A DNA stretch of 6,238 bases from Candidatus Woesearchaeota archaeon UBA153 (GCA_002503705.1 DASH01000006.1:12328-18565); one strand, 5' to 3'. Positions 1-5,668 are shown, counted from the first letter of the stretch. The notes: generated from the letters alone by a model not told the origin. Program-made: numbers and translations.

Positions 1-1
1 C

Positions 2-400
2 CGAGACCAGGCGGTCGCGATTGACAATATCAAGTGCACGACCGCGGACAAGAAGCTCACGTTCACGTTGAAGAACACGGACGTGAAAGACTGGCAGATG
101 GACCAGGACATCCCGTTCCCGCCGCCCGTCGACATCGTGCCGTTGAGGATCTTCGTGAACAACTTCGAGGCGAACGGCCACCAGCCGTATTACGACCGTG
201 ACACGTACGAGCGCCTTTTCGGCCCGAACGAGAAGTTCAGCGACAACTGCGGCGGCGTCGACGTCTTGAAGGTGGGCGAGATCGCGTCCTGCACCTTGCA
301 GCCCGTCAAGCTCGTCAGCGAAGCGGACTTCCAGAACACGAACCGGTTGTTCATCGACACGCCGGGCATCGAAGTCGTCTTCAACTTCCAGTGCGTGTAA
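2..400 (+). CDS. C-terminal part of a secreted-type, cysteine-containing protein (5' end outside window)
   Basis: This frame is open from the left edge and ends at TAA 398-400, giving 132 visible residues; the start lies upstream of the window. The fragment is soluble and beta-rich in character, with no membrane segment. It has four cysteines, at visible residues 12, 83, 97 and 131, which could form two disulfides and so suggest an extracellular location. The segment IKCTTADKKLTFTLKNT and the later GEIASCTLQPV resemble the beta-sandwich parts of archaeal pilin-like, archaellin-like or CARDB-type surface proteins. That likeness is by eye only and no family is recognised. The TTG at 68 could be read as a start, but the frame continues to the edge with matching codon use, so an internal start is unlikely. 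The gene is followed by a T-rich stretch and has its own terminator. Confidence 0.7.
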   Translation, partial: RDQAVAIDNIKCTTADKKLTFTLKNTDVKDWQMDQDIPFPPPVDIVPLRIFVNNFEANGHQPYYDRDTYERLFGPNEKFSDNCGGVDVLKVGEIASCTLQPVKLVSEADFQNTNRLFIDTPGIEVVFNFQCV

Positions 401-420
401 GGCGTTGGAGAGTTCAAACG

Positions 421-450
421 TTTTTCCTCCTTTTTCTCTCGTTCTCTTTT
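421..450 (+). terminator. T-rich archaeal-type terminator
   Basis: T-runs (421-425, 431-435, 447-450) separated by C-rich spacers begin 20 bp after the stop codon of the first gene. No stable hairpin precedes them. Oligo-T tracts alone end transcription in many archaea, so this is the likely transcript end. Confidence 0.55.
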
Positions 451-483
451 AAAGGTACCCGGGCTTTCTTCGAAATAGTAAAA

Positions 484-493
484 GTACATAAAG
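484..493 (+). promoter_or_regulatory. TATA-like promoter element of the endonuclease Q gene
   Basis: The AT-rich element GTACATAAAG, preceded by a purine/A-rich stretch (GTAAAA) that could serve as BRE, is centred about 27 bp before ATG 516. With the usual archaeal TATA-to-start distance of about 25 bp, transcription would begin at or within a few bases of the start codon. No Shine-Dalgarno sequence occurs in the bases before 516, in keeping with a leaderless mRNA. Confidence 0.45.
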
Positions 494-515
494 AACCTGG
501 CCACTTCTCTCACGC

Positions 516-1877
516 ATGCCGCGTTTCATCTGCGACCTGCACATTCATTCCCGCTACGCGCAAGGGTGCAGCAAGGAGACGACGATCGCTTTGCTCGAGC
601 AGTGGGCGCGCGTGAAAGGCGTCGACGTCCTCGGCACCGGCGACTTCACGCACCCGAAATGGCGCGAGGAGCTGCAACGCGAGCTCGTCCAGGAGAGAGA
701 CGGCGTCTTGTTCACGAAGAGCGGCTATCCGTTCCTCCTCACGACCGAGCTCAGTCTCGTCTACACGCAGGACGGCCGCGGCCGGAGAGTCCACGTCCTC
801 CTCCTTGCGCCGTCGTGGAACGCCGTCGACCGCATCACCGCGTACTTGCTCGCGCACGGTCGTATCGACTATGACGGCAGGCCGATCTTCAAGATTCCTG
901 CGTGGCGACTCGTCAAGGACCTCGCTGCCATCGATGCGATGATTGAGGTCATCCCCGCGCACGCGTGGACGCCGTGGTTCTCGCTTTTCGGCAGCAAGAG
1001 CGGCTTTGACTCGTTGCGGGAGTGCTTCCTCGACCAGACTGACAGAATCCACGCCATCGAGACCGGGTTGAGCAGCGATATCGCCATGAACGACCGGCTG
1101 AGCCAGCTTGAGGGCGTCCGGTTCGTCTCGTTCAGCGACGCGCACAGCTACTGGCCGTGGCGTCTCGGACGAGAAGCGACGATCTTCGAGCTTCAAGAGC
1201 TCACGTATCCGGGAATCATCGACGCGATCCGGACCGGGGAAGGATTGTGGGGCACCATCGAGGTCGAGCCGAGCTACGGCAAGTATCACGTCGACGGGCA
1301 CCGCGCGTGCAACGTCCGGTTCGAACCGGCAGAGTCGAGACTCAACCAGGGCAAGTGTCCTGTCTGCGGCGGCGAGCTCACCATCGGCGTCCTCTCGCGC
1401 GTCGAGGAGCTCGCCGACCGGAAGGCGCGCGACGGCGGGGAGTCGCAGCGGTCGCTCAAGCTCCTGCCGTTACATGAAATCTTGTCGCTCGTCCTCGGCA
1501 AGGGGATGGCGACGAAAACGGTGACGGAAACGTACGGGAAGCTCCTCGCGACGGGCAAGCACGAGTACGACGTCCTCCTCAACGTGCCCGAGGCGACGCT
1601 CGCCGCAGCGTCGACGCCCGCCCTCGCGAAAGCGATCGTCGCGGTCCGGAACGGGGAGGTCTCGTTCACGCCCGGCTATGACGGCGTGTACGGCGTGCCT
1701 TCCCTCGCAGGAGTCTCACTTCCCGTCTCGAAGGCGCGAGAAGTTTCGTCTGACGATGCGTCCCGGACGAGCGAGACGCGCGGCCGCGTCACCATCGTCG
1801 ACCCGGAACGAAAAGGCCGGAAGGGGAAAGCCGACGGCGCTCCGAAAGTTCAGAAAGGGCTCGGAGATTTCATATAA
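516..1877 (+). CDS. Endonuclease Q (PHP-domain DNA repair nuclease) with C-terminal PIP box
   Basis: This 453-residue protein matches endonuclease Q, which nicks DNA on the 5' side of deaminated bases (uracil, hypoxanthine, xanthine) and abasic sites. The N-terminal PHP domain carries the metal-ligand motifs DLHIHS (7-12), TGDFTHP (41-47), TELS (77-80), PAHAW around H149, and SFSDAHS (205-211, with D208 and H210). A zinc-finger region follows: H262/C265 and CPVCGGELT (C281, C284), then the family-specific C-terminal part with LLNVP (354-358) and PGYDGVYG (386-393). Residues about 405-445 are a charged, probably disordered linker. The last eight residues, QKGLGDFI, fit the PIP-box consensus for binding the PCNA sliding clamp. 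The ATG at 516 puts the metal-binding motif at the normal distance from the N terminus. The gene is flanked by T-rich terminators and is probably monocistronic. Family assignment is strong; the PCNA link is inferred from the motif. Confidence 0.93.
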   Translation: MPRFICDLHIHSRYAQGCSKETTIALLEQWARVKGVDVLGTGDFTHPKWREELQRELVQERDGVLFTKSGYPFLLTTELSLVYTQDGRGRRVHVLLLAPSWNAVDRITAYLLAHGRIDYDGRPIFKIPAWRLVKDLAAIDAMIEVIPAHAWTPWFSLFGSKSGFDSLRECFLDQTDRIHAIETGLSSDIAMNDRLSQLEGVRFVSFSDAHSYWPWRLGREATIFELQELTYPGIIDAIRTGEGLWGTIEVEPSYGKYHVDGHRACNVRFEPAESRLNQGKCPVCGGELTIGVLSRVEELADRKARDGGESQRSLKLLPLHEILSLVLGKGMATKTVTETYGKLLATGKHEYDVLLNVPEATLAAASTPALAKAIVAVRNGEVSFTPGYDGVYGVPSLAGVSLPVSKAREVSSDDASRTSETRGRVTIVDPERKGRKGKADGAPKVQKGLGDFI

Positions 1878-1928
1878 CAGCAGGATATGCTCGTGCGCGT
1901 TCCCGTTTCACGCATCCTCGCGTCCTCA

Positions 1929-1995
1929 TTTTTCCTTTTCAGTTTTTTTCCATTTTCAACTGTATTTTTCCTTTTCAACTTTTTTCCTTTTCAAC
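1929..1995 (+). repeat. Four degenerate tandem copies of TTTTTCCTTTTCAAC
   Basis: Units lie at 1929-1942 (TTTTTCCTTTTCAG), 1943-1960 (TTTTTTTCCATTTTCAAC), 1965-1979 (TTTTTCCTTTTCAAC) and 1980-1995 (TTTTTTCCTTTTCAAC), with TGTA between the second and third. The last two are identical apart from one extra T. The array lies wholly between genes and coincides with the terminator. Confidence 0.75.
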
Positions 1996-2002
1996 CTTTT
2001 TT
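1929..2002 (+). terminator. Repeated oligo-T terminator downstream of endonuclease Q
   Basis: Starting about 50 bp after the stop codon, this block has seven T-runs of four to seven bases and an eighth of six at the end, in nearly repeated units of the form T5-7, CC, (A)T4, CAA/CAG, C. No hairpin precedes it. Such multiple T-tracts suit factor-assisted oligo-T termination in archaea. Confidence 0.6.
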
Positions 2003-2063
2003 CGCTCAAATGATTTTCCCCTCGTTCCCGACGAGAAGATCCTGACGTTGAAGGTCGCTGACG

Positions 2064-2669
2064 ATGAAATCATTCAAGAATCTCGAGTGGAAACGGAAAG
2101 GGTTCCACGTGCTCGGCGGGCTCGTCCTCACGTTCTTCGTCTGGAACGGCACCGTGACGCCGCTCGTCGCGACCCTTCTCATCGTCATCGCGTTCCTCAT
2201 CGCGTACCAGTACCGGACGAACAAACGCGACGTCCACCCGTTCCTCAACACGCTCTTCGAGCTCTTCGCGCGCGAGGAGGAGAAACGCGGCAAGCTCCCC
2301 GCGCTGAGCCTGCTCAGCACGCTCGTCGCGACGTTGTTCCTCGTCGTCTTCGCGCCGCGCGACATCGCGGTCGCCGCGCTCCTCGTCCTCTTCGTCGGCG
2401 ACCCGGCGAGCTACCTCGTCGGCGCGACCGTCGGCCGCGTCAGGCTCCCGTGGAATGAAAAGAAACATCTCGAAGGAGTCCTCGCCGGCACGGTCGTCGC
2501 GACGCTCGCCATCCTCTGGCTCGTCCCGTTCTGGCACGCGTTGCTCGCCGCGTTCGCCGCGATGCTCCTCGAGAGCGTCCCCTTGCGGGTCGGTCCGGAG
2601 AAAGTCGACGACAACTTCCTGATACCGATCGTCGCGGCGGCGGCGCTGACCGGGTTCGCGCTGGTCTAG
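2064..2669 (+). CDS. SEC59/DGK1/VTE5-family polyprenol (dolichol-like) or diacylglycerol kinase
   Basis: This 201-residue multi-pass membrane protein belongs to the CTP-dependent lipid kinase group that includes yeast dolichol kinase SEC59, diacylglycerol kinase DGK1 and plant phytol kinase. Family signatures seen: E8, R11-K12 and H15 at the N terminus (EWKRKGFH); VGDPASYLVGATVGR (111-125); the nucleotide-binding KKHLEGVLAG (133-142); and LLESVPLR with VDDNFLIPI (E170, D182-D183-N184, P188). Between these lie hydrophobic segments near 17-47, 80-118, 138-172 and 185-201. It probably phosphorylates an isoprenoid alcohol for glycan-carrier or archaeal lipid metabolism; the exact substrate cannot be read from sequence. 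Start ATG 2064 follows AAGGT at 2051-2055 with suitable spacing, a modest ribosome binding site. No convincing TATA element is seen. The neighbours give no pathway clue. Confidence 0.85.
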   Translation: MKSFKNLEWKRKGFHVLGGLVLTFFVWNGTVTPLVATLLIVIAFLIAYQYRTNKRDVHPFLNTLFELFAREEEKRGKLPALSLLSTLVATLFLVVFAPRDIAVAALLVLFVGDPASYLVGATVGRVRLPWNEKKHLEGVLAGTVVATLAILWLVPFWHALLAAFAAMLLESVPLRVGPEKVDDNFLIPIVAAAALTGFALV

Positions 2670-2679
2670 AATAGTTCGC

Positions 2680-2685
2680 TTTTTT
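2680..2685 (+). terminator. Short oligo-T stretch between convergent genes
   Basis: Six T residues follow the lipid kinase stop codon (TAG 2667-2669) by ten bases. The last T is also the final base position of the opposing gene's stop codon. This is the only plausible plus-strand terminator in the 15-bp convergent gap; nothing comparable serves the minus-strand gene. Confidence 0.35.
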
Positions 2686-3092
2686 CACCAGTGGAACTGT
2701 CGGAGCCGATCGAACAATCCCGGGTAGTCGGAGAACGTAATGATCTCTCGAGCGCCGGCACAGTACTCAGGAATGTGCAGTCCGCTCTTCATCGCGAGGA
2801 CGTAGCGTTGGCCGAGCTCGACCGCTTTTCGGGACTCTCGCGCCATCCCTTCGCTCCGTTCCTCAGACTTGACGAACGCGAGGAACGTGTCGCATTCTTC
2901 TTGCCGGAGGAGCATGAAATTATATATCTGTTCTGTCGTCATCCGTTGTTTTTGGAAGACCTCTTCATAGAAGAACGAACAGGTCACGTGATTGCCCGAG
3001 CCCTCTAAGATTGCCGTCATCTTGCCGAGAACGTCCTCGAGCTCTTGCGGATCCTCGCCGGTAAACCGGTACGAGAGAAAGATGCTGTTCAT
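2685..3092 (-). CDS. Small Rossmann-like protein, nucleoside 2-deoxyribosyltransferase-like or TIR-like
   Basis: The protein has 135 residues and no membrane segment or signal peptide. The N terminus MNSIFLSYRFTGED (1-14) has the beta-strand/SYR loop seen in NDT-like and TIR-like folds. A second block follows: CDTFLAFVKSEERSEGM (67-83) and then ARESRKAVELGQRYVLA (84-100). The spacing of D68, S80 and E86 recalls the NDT pattern in which an aspartate strand precedes a loop and a glutamate that acts as nucleophile on the N-glycosidic bond; TIR NADases also use a glutamate there. Reaction and substrate are therefore inferred, not shown. It starts 12 bp after the lipoprotein stop, with GAGG six bases before the ATG, so the two are likely co-transcribed. 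Codon use is less C/G-biased than in its neighbours (TTA, ATA, ACA, AAA and several CAA occur), which may point to transfer or low expression. Confidence 0.7.
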   Translation of the reverse strand: MNSIFLSYRFTGEDPQELEDVLGKMTAILEGSGNHVTCSFFYEEVFQKQRMTTEQIYNFMLLRQEECDTFLAFVKSEERSEGMARESRKAVELGQRYVLAMKSGLHIPEYCAGAREIITFSDYPGLFDRLRQFHW

Positions 3093-3104
3093 GGGTTGCC
3101 TCGT

Positions 3105-4232
3105 TCACTCTTGGCGAACGAAGTACGGCGGCCGGTTCGAGTCGTGCACGATGATGTGGACGACTTGCCGGTCTGAGAGCTTGCCGTCGCTCGCCGTGAC
3201 CGTCACCGTGTGCTCGCCCGCGTCCTCGTACCCCGTCGTGTAGGATTTCGTCGTGAACCAGCCTTCGATGGTCCAGAAGATCGTGTCGCCCTCGCGGTCC
3301 GTCGCGTGCAACGGCAGGGTGATCGTGTCGCCTTCGCTCACGATGAAGTCCTGGATCGTCGTCAGGACGGGCGCGGTGTTGGACGGCCGGACGATGACGG
3401 TGACCGTGCGCTTCTCGCTCGCGCTCCCGTCGAACGCGAGGACGTCAACGCGGTACTCGCCCGCGTCCTTCCCCGTGCTCGCCCACAACCCGTCCTTGTC
3501 GAACGGCGCCGCGTACGTGATGACGACATCGTCGCCGTCAGGATCGTAGACTTCCGCGGTGCTGATCGCGAAGACGTCGCCGGCCTCGCCGTTCATCGTC
3601 TCCGGGAAATCATTCGGGAAGACCGGCGGCCGGTTGACGTTCGACACGACAATCGTGAGGTCTTTCGTCGCGACGCGCTCGCCGTCGTCGGCGATGACGG
3701 TGACGGTGTGTGTGCCCGCGTCTTCGTAGTTCGTCGTGTAGGTCGCGTCCGTCATCCAGCCGTCGTACAGGACGACGACGTCGCCTTCGCCGCTGGTGAT
3801 GGCGCAGTTGATCGTGACGGTCTCGCCTTCGCGGACGGCGAGCTTGTCGGAACAATCGATGGACGGTCCTCGCTTGAGCGGGTTGACGATAATCGTGATG
3901 TACTCGGTCGTCGACGCGCCTTTCGTGTCCGTCGCCGTGACGAGGACGCGGTGCGTGCCCGCGTCGCCGACCTTCGTCTGCCAGCGTCCCTTGCTGTCGA
4001 CGGGCGCTTCGTACGCGAGCGTGACCTCGTCGCCGTCAGGGTCGATGGTCTTCGGGTCGAGGATGACCAGGTTCCCTTCCGTCGTCGTGACGCTGAACCG
4101 CGTGCCCTCGGCGCCCTCGGAGAGTGCCTGTTCCGTCAGCGTGTCGGCTTGGTTTTCGCCGCACGCGACGAGGATGAGTGAGAGCGTGAGAATCGTGAGG
4201 AGCGCGATGATGGTGTTGCGGAGCTGGTTCAT
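3105..4232 (-). CDS. Lipoprotein with four cadherin/Ig-like domains in A-B-A-B order
   Basis: This 375-residue protein starts MNQLRNTIIALL and has a hydrophobic signal with lipobox LVAC, placing the lipid-modified cysteine at residue 24; it is thus probably anchored outside the membrane. Four beta-sandwich domains follow: A1 about 45-120, B1 125-200, A2 210-285, B2 290-366. Both A domains carry DPDGD(E/D)V and an (E/A)APxDxxGxW stretch; both B domains carry (D/E)GWxT, YTTxYEDAG and HTVTV. The aspartate-rich DPDGD turns could bind calcium. C127 and C143 in B1 may form a disulfide. The start at 4232 is chosen over the ATG at 4277 because GGGGGTT lies about eight bases upstream, the signal peptide begins there, and 4277 lies inside the TATA element. 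A role in surface attachment or recognition is plausible but unproven; no enzymatic domain is seen. Confidence 0.85.
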   Translation of the reverse strand: MNQLRNTIIALLTILTLSLILVACGENQADTLTEQALSEGAEGTRFSVTTTEGNLVILDPKTIDPDGDEVTLAYEAPVDSKGRWQTKVGDAGTHRVLVTATDTKGASTTEYITIIVNPLKRGPSIDCSDKLAVREGETVTINCAITSGEGDVVVLYDGWMTDATYTTNYEDAGTHTVTVIADDGERVATKDLTIVVSNVNRPPVFPNDFPETMNGEAGDVFAISTAEVYDPDGDDVVITYAAPFDKDGLWASTGKDAGEYRVDVLAFDGSASEKRTVTVIVRPSNTAPVLTTIQDFIVSEGDTITLPLHATDREGDTIFWTIEGWFTTKSYTTGYEDAGEHTVTVTASDGKLSDRQVVHIIVHDSNRPPYFVRQE

Positions 4233-4243
4233 GCAGCGATAAC

Positions 4244-4250
4244 CCCCTTG
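4244..4250 (-). promoter_or_regulatory. Ribosome binding site deciding the lipoprotein start
   Basis: On the minus strand, AAGGGGGTT precedes ATG 4232 by roughly eight to ten bases and resembles the archaeal GGAGGTG site with one mismatch. It supports the shorter start at 4232. Confidence 0.5.
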
Positions 4251-4275
4251 CTTGTCGAGGGAGAAAGAGACGGGC

Positions 4276-4285
4276 ATTTAAATAG
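4276..4285 (-). promoter_or_regulatory. TATA box of the lipoprotein operon
   Basis: Read on the minus strand, the element is CTATTTAAAT, preceded by GGAAA as a possible BRE. Its centre lies about 48 bp before ATG 4232, predicting a transcript start near 4255 and a short 5' leader that contains the ribosome binding site. The fit among TATA, leader and start codon makes this the best-supported promoter in the window. Confidence 0.65.
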
Positions 4286-4303
4286 TTTCCTATTTTTACC
4301 ATT

Positions 4304-4324
4304 AGAGAATAACAACTAAAAGTG
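4304..4324 (-). terminator. Weak T-rich end signal for dnaJ
   Basis: About 11 bases past the dnaJ stop, the minus strand reads CACTTTTAGTTGTTATTCTC, with one T4 run and scattered T residues and no hairpin. It is the only candidate dnaJ terminator before the lipoprotein promoter. Confidence 0.3.
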
Positions 4325-4335
4325 GTTTTGTAGGT

Positions 4336-5451
4336 CTACTTCAGCCTCTCCTTGATCTTCCCGAACAACCCTTTCTTATCCTTGTCGCCGAACGTCCCGG
4401 CGAGCTCCTTGAGTAGCTCTTCCTGGCGTTTCGTCAGCTTCGTTGGCGTCTCCACCTGTACGGTGACGAGCTCGTCGCCACGACCGTGACTGTGCAGCCG
4501 CGCCACGCCCTTCCCCCTGAGACGGAAGATCGTGCCGCTCTGCGTGCCCGGCGGAATCTTCAACCGCGCCGCGCCGTCAAGCGTGGGGACTTCCACTTCA
4601 TCGCCGAAGACCGCTTGCGTGTACGTGACCGGCGCTTCCAACAGGACGTCATCGCCCTGGCGCCGGAACAACCGGTGCGGCTCGACGCTGAGGAAGACGT
4701 ACAGGTCACCCGGCTTGCCACCTTTCGACGACTCGCCAGCGCCGGCAACCCTGAGCCGCGACCCATCATCGACGCCCGCCGGAATCTCGACTTCCAACTC
4801 TTTCTTCTCGAGAACGGTGCCTTCGCCATCGCACTCGCGGCACGGCTCGAGGATCATCTTGCCTTCGCCGCGGCACGCCGGACACGGCCTCGTCGTCTGA
4901 AAATAACCGAACGGCGTCCGTTGCGTCTGCTGCACCGCGCCGGCGCCGTGGCACGTCCGGCACGTCTCGGTCTTCGCGCCGCCACTGCCGTTGCACGCGG
5001 CGCACGAGGACTTCTTGCGCACCGTGAACCGCTTCTTCACGCCGAACGCCGCCTCTTCGAGCGAGAGGCTCATATCGTACCGGAGGTCAGCGCCCCGATG
5101 AGCGCCGCGCCGACGACCGCCTCCGCCGAAAAAGCTCCCGCCGAAGAAACTCTCGAAGATGTCGTCGAAATCCATGTCGGCGGAGAACCCGGAGAAGTCG
5201 GCGTTGAACCCGCCGCCGCCCTTCTGGCCGCGCGTGAACGCGTCATGGCCGAGACTGTCGTACTGGCGGCGCTTCTCCTCATCGCCGAGGATGGCTGCCG
5301 CTTCGTTGATCTCCTTGAACTTCTCCGCGGCGCCCGCATCCTTGTTCACGTCCGGATGGTGCCGCTTCGCGAGGTGCTTGTACGCTTTCTTGATCTCCTC
5401 GCGCGACGCGTCCTTGCTGACGCCGAGCACCTGGTAGTAGTCCTTCGCCAT
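4336..5451 (-). CDS. dnaJ: Chaperone protein DnaJ (Hsp40, type I)
   Basis: DnaJ delivers unfolded clients to DnaK and stimulates its ATPase in the cytoplasm. The 371 residues contain every type I domain: a J domain (about 1-70) with the HPD motif at 32-34; a Gly/Phe-rich linker (about 76-113) including FDDIFESFFGG; a zinc-binding domain with four CxxCxGxG repeats (C150/C153, C164/C167, C190/C193, C204/C207); and the C-terminal client-binding domains with DGSRLRVAGAGE, GDLYVFLSV and GDEVEVPTLDG. Length is normal for the family and nothing is missing. The ATG at 5451 is right for the conserved KDYYQVLGV start, although only a weak ribosome binding site precedes it. dnaJ lies downstream of dnaK on the same strand, separated by a structured 234-bp gap, so it may be read both from the dnaK transcript and from its own promoter. 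Confidence 0.98.
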   Translation of the reverse strand: MAKDYYQVLGVSKDASREEIKKAYKHLAKRHHPDVNKDAGAAEKFKEINEAAAILGDEEKRRQYDSLGHDAFTRGQKGGGGFNADFSGFSADMDFDDIFESFFGGSFFGGGGRRRGAHRGADLRYDMSLSLEEAAFGVKKRFTVRKKSSCAACNGSGGAKTETCRTCHGAGAVQQTQRTPFGYFQTTRPCPACRGEGKMILEPCRECDGEGTVLEKKELEVEIPAGVDDGSRLRVAGAGESSKGGKPGDLYVFLSVEPHRLFRRQGDDVLLEAPVTYTQAVFGDEVEVPTLDGAARLKIPPGTQSGTIFRLRGKGVARLHSHGRGDELVTVQVETPTKLTKRQEELLKELAGTFGDKDKKGLFGKIKERLK

Positions 5452-5486
5452 CGTCGGGTTTCTCGTGAATCGTCGTCGTTTATCAG

Positions 5487-5494
5487 TCTTTAGT
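5487..5494 (-). promoter_or_regulatory. Possible TATA-like element for dnaJ
   Basis: The minus strand reads ACTAAAGA after an A-run (GGGAAAA), centred about 39 bp before ATG 5451. This would give a transcript start near 5465 and a leader of about a dozen bases. The match to a TATA box is weak. Confidence 0.3.
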
Positions 5495-5536
5495 TTTTCC
5501 CGTTCTCTTGCTTCTCGTTCTCCTTTTCATCGCCTC

Positions 5537-5657
5537 GTGAAGGTGACGCGGAGCATTTCTCGCGCTCCGCACGAGCATCCCCTGGCGGCTCGCTCCAACG
5601 ACTCGCTCTGGCTCGTCGTGCTCGCCGTCAGCAACGGTTCCAAGGCGTCACCTTCAC
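5537..5657 (-). other. Inverted repeat and candidate structured RNA between dnaK and dnaJ
   Basis: Perfect 13-bp arms lie at 5537-5549 (GTGAAGGTGACGC) and 5645-5657 (GCGTCACCTTCAC), enclosing 95 bases. Inside are a hairpin with arms GCGGAGC (5548-5554) and GCTCCGC (5564-5570) and a 9-base loop, plus a 6-bp pairing CGAGCA (5572-5577) with TGCTCG (5619-5624). The first inner hairpin shares two bases with the outer arm. The direct repeat CTCGCTC occurs at 5589-5595 and 5602-5608. The element could act in the dnaK-dnaJ mRNA as a processing, termination or translation-control structure; no known RNA family was recognised. Confidence 0.5.
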
Positions 5658-5668
5658 TCGTGACGGCG
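5623..5668 (-). other. Competing 8-bp stem at the start of the dnaK-dnaJ gap
   Basis: CGCCGTCA (5623-5630) is perfectly complementary to TGACGGCG (5661-5668) around a 30-base loop that holds one arm of the larger inverted repeat. A further local hairpin, CGTCAC (5646-5651) with GTGACG (5660-5665), uses some of the same bases. These pairings cannot all form at once, as in RNA switches. Confidence 0.4.

Noticed and set aside
455..464. GGTACCCGGG, like the KpnI-SmaI part of a cloning-vector polylinker
   Set aside because: Only ten bases match; the flanking sequence departs at once from any polylinker, so coincidence is more likely than vector contamination.
510..1301. 263-codon open frame on the minus strand opposite endonuclease Q
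   Set aside because: It overlaps a firmly identified gene over its whole length; its Arg/Asp/Glu/Val-rich translation is the typical antisense shadow of GC-rich coding DNA with C/G third positions.
2005..2068. Possible box C/D small RNA (ATGATTT, CTGA twice, GATGA)
   Set aside because: The box C candidate is poor and the spacing and order of boxes do not fit a C-D'-C'-D RNA; the last box overlaps the lipid kinase start codon.
2918..2931. TATA-like AT-rich stretch inside the 2685-3092 gene
   Set aside because: It would start a transcript within the gene with no following reading frame of its own; simply AT-rich coding sequence.
3210..4181. 323-codon open frame on the plus strand opposite the lipoprotein
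   Set aside because: Low-complexity R/D/V-rich translation without motifs, antisense to a protein with a clear signal peptide, lipobox and repeated domains.
4486..5493. 335-codon open frame on the plus strand opposite dnaJ
   Set aside because: Antisense to a complete DnaJ; no recognisable domain; length explained by codon bias.
5483..5578. 31-codon basic mini-frame on the minus strand in the dnaK-dnaJ gap (MLVRSARNAPRHLH...)
   Set aside because: The only purine-rich ribosome-site candidate directly abuts the ATG, the sequence lies in the inverted-repeat region, and nothing supports translation.
5537..5657. CIRCE-type operator for HrcA at the chaperone genes
   Set aside because: The arms do not resemble TTAGCACTC/GAGTGCTAA and the spacer is 95 rather than about 9 bases.
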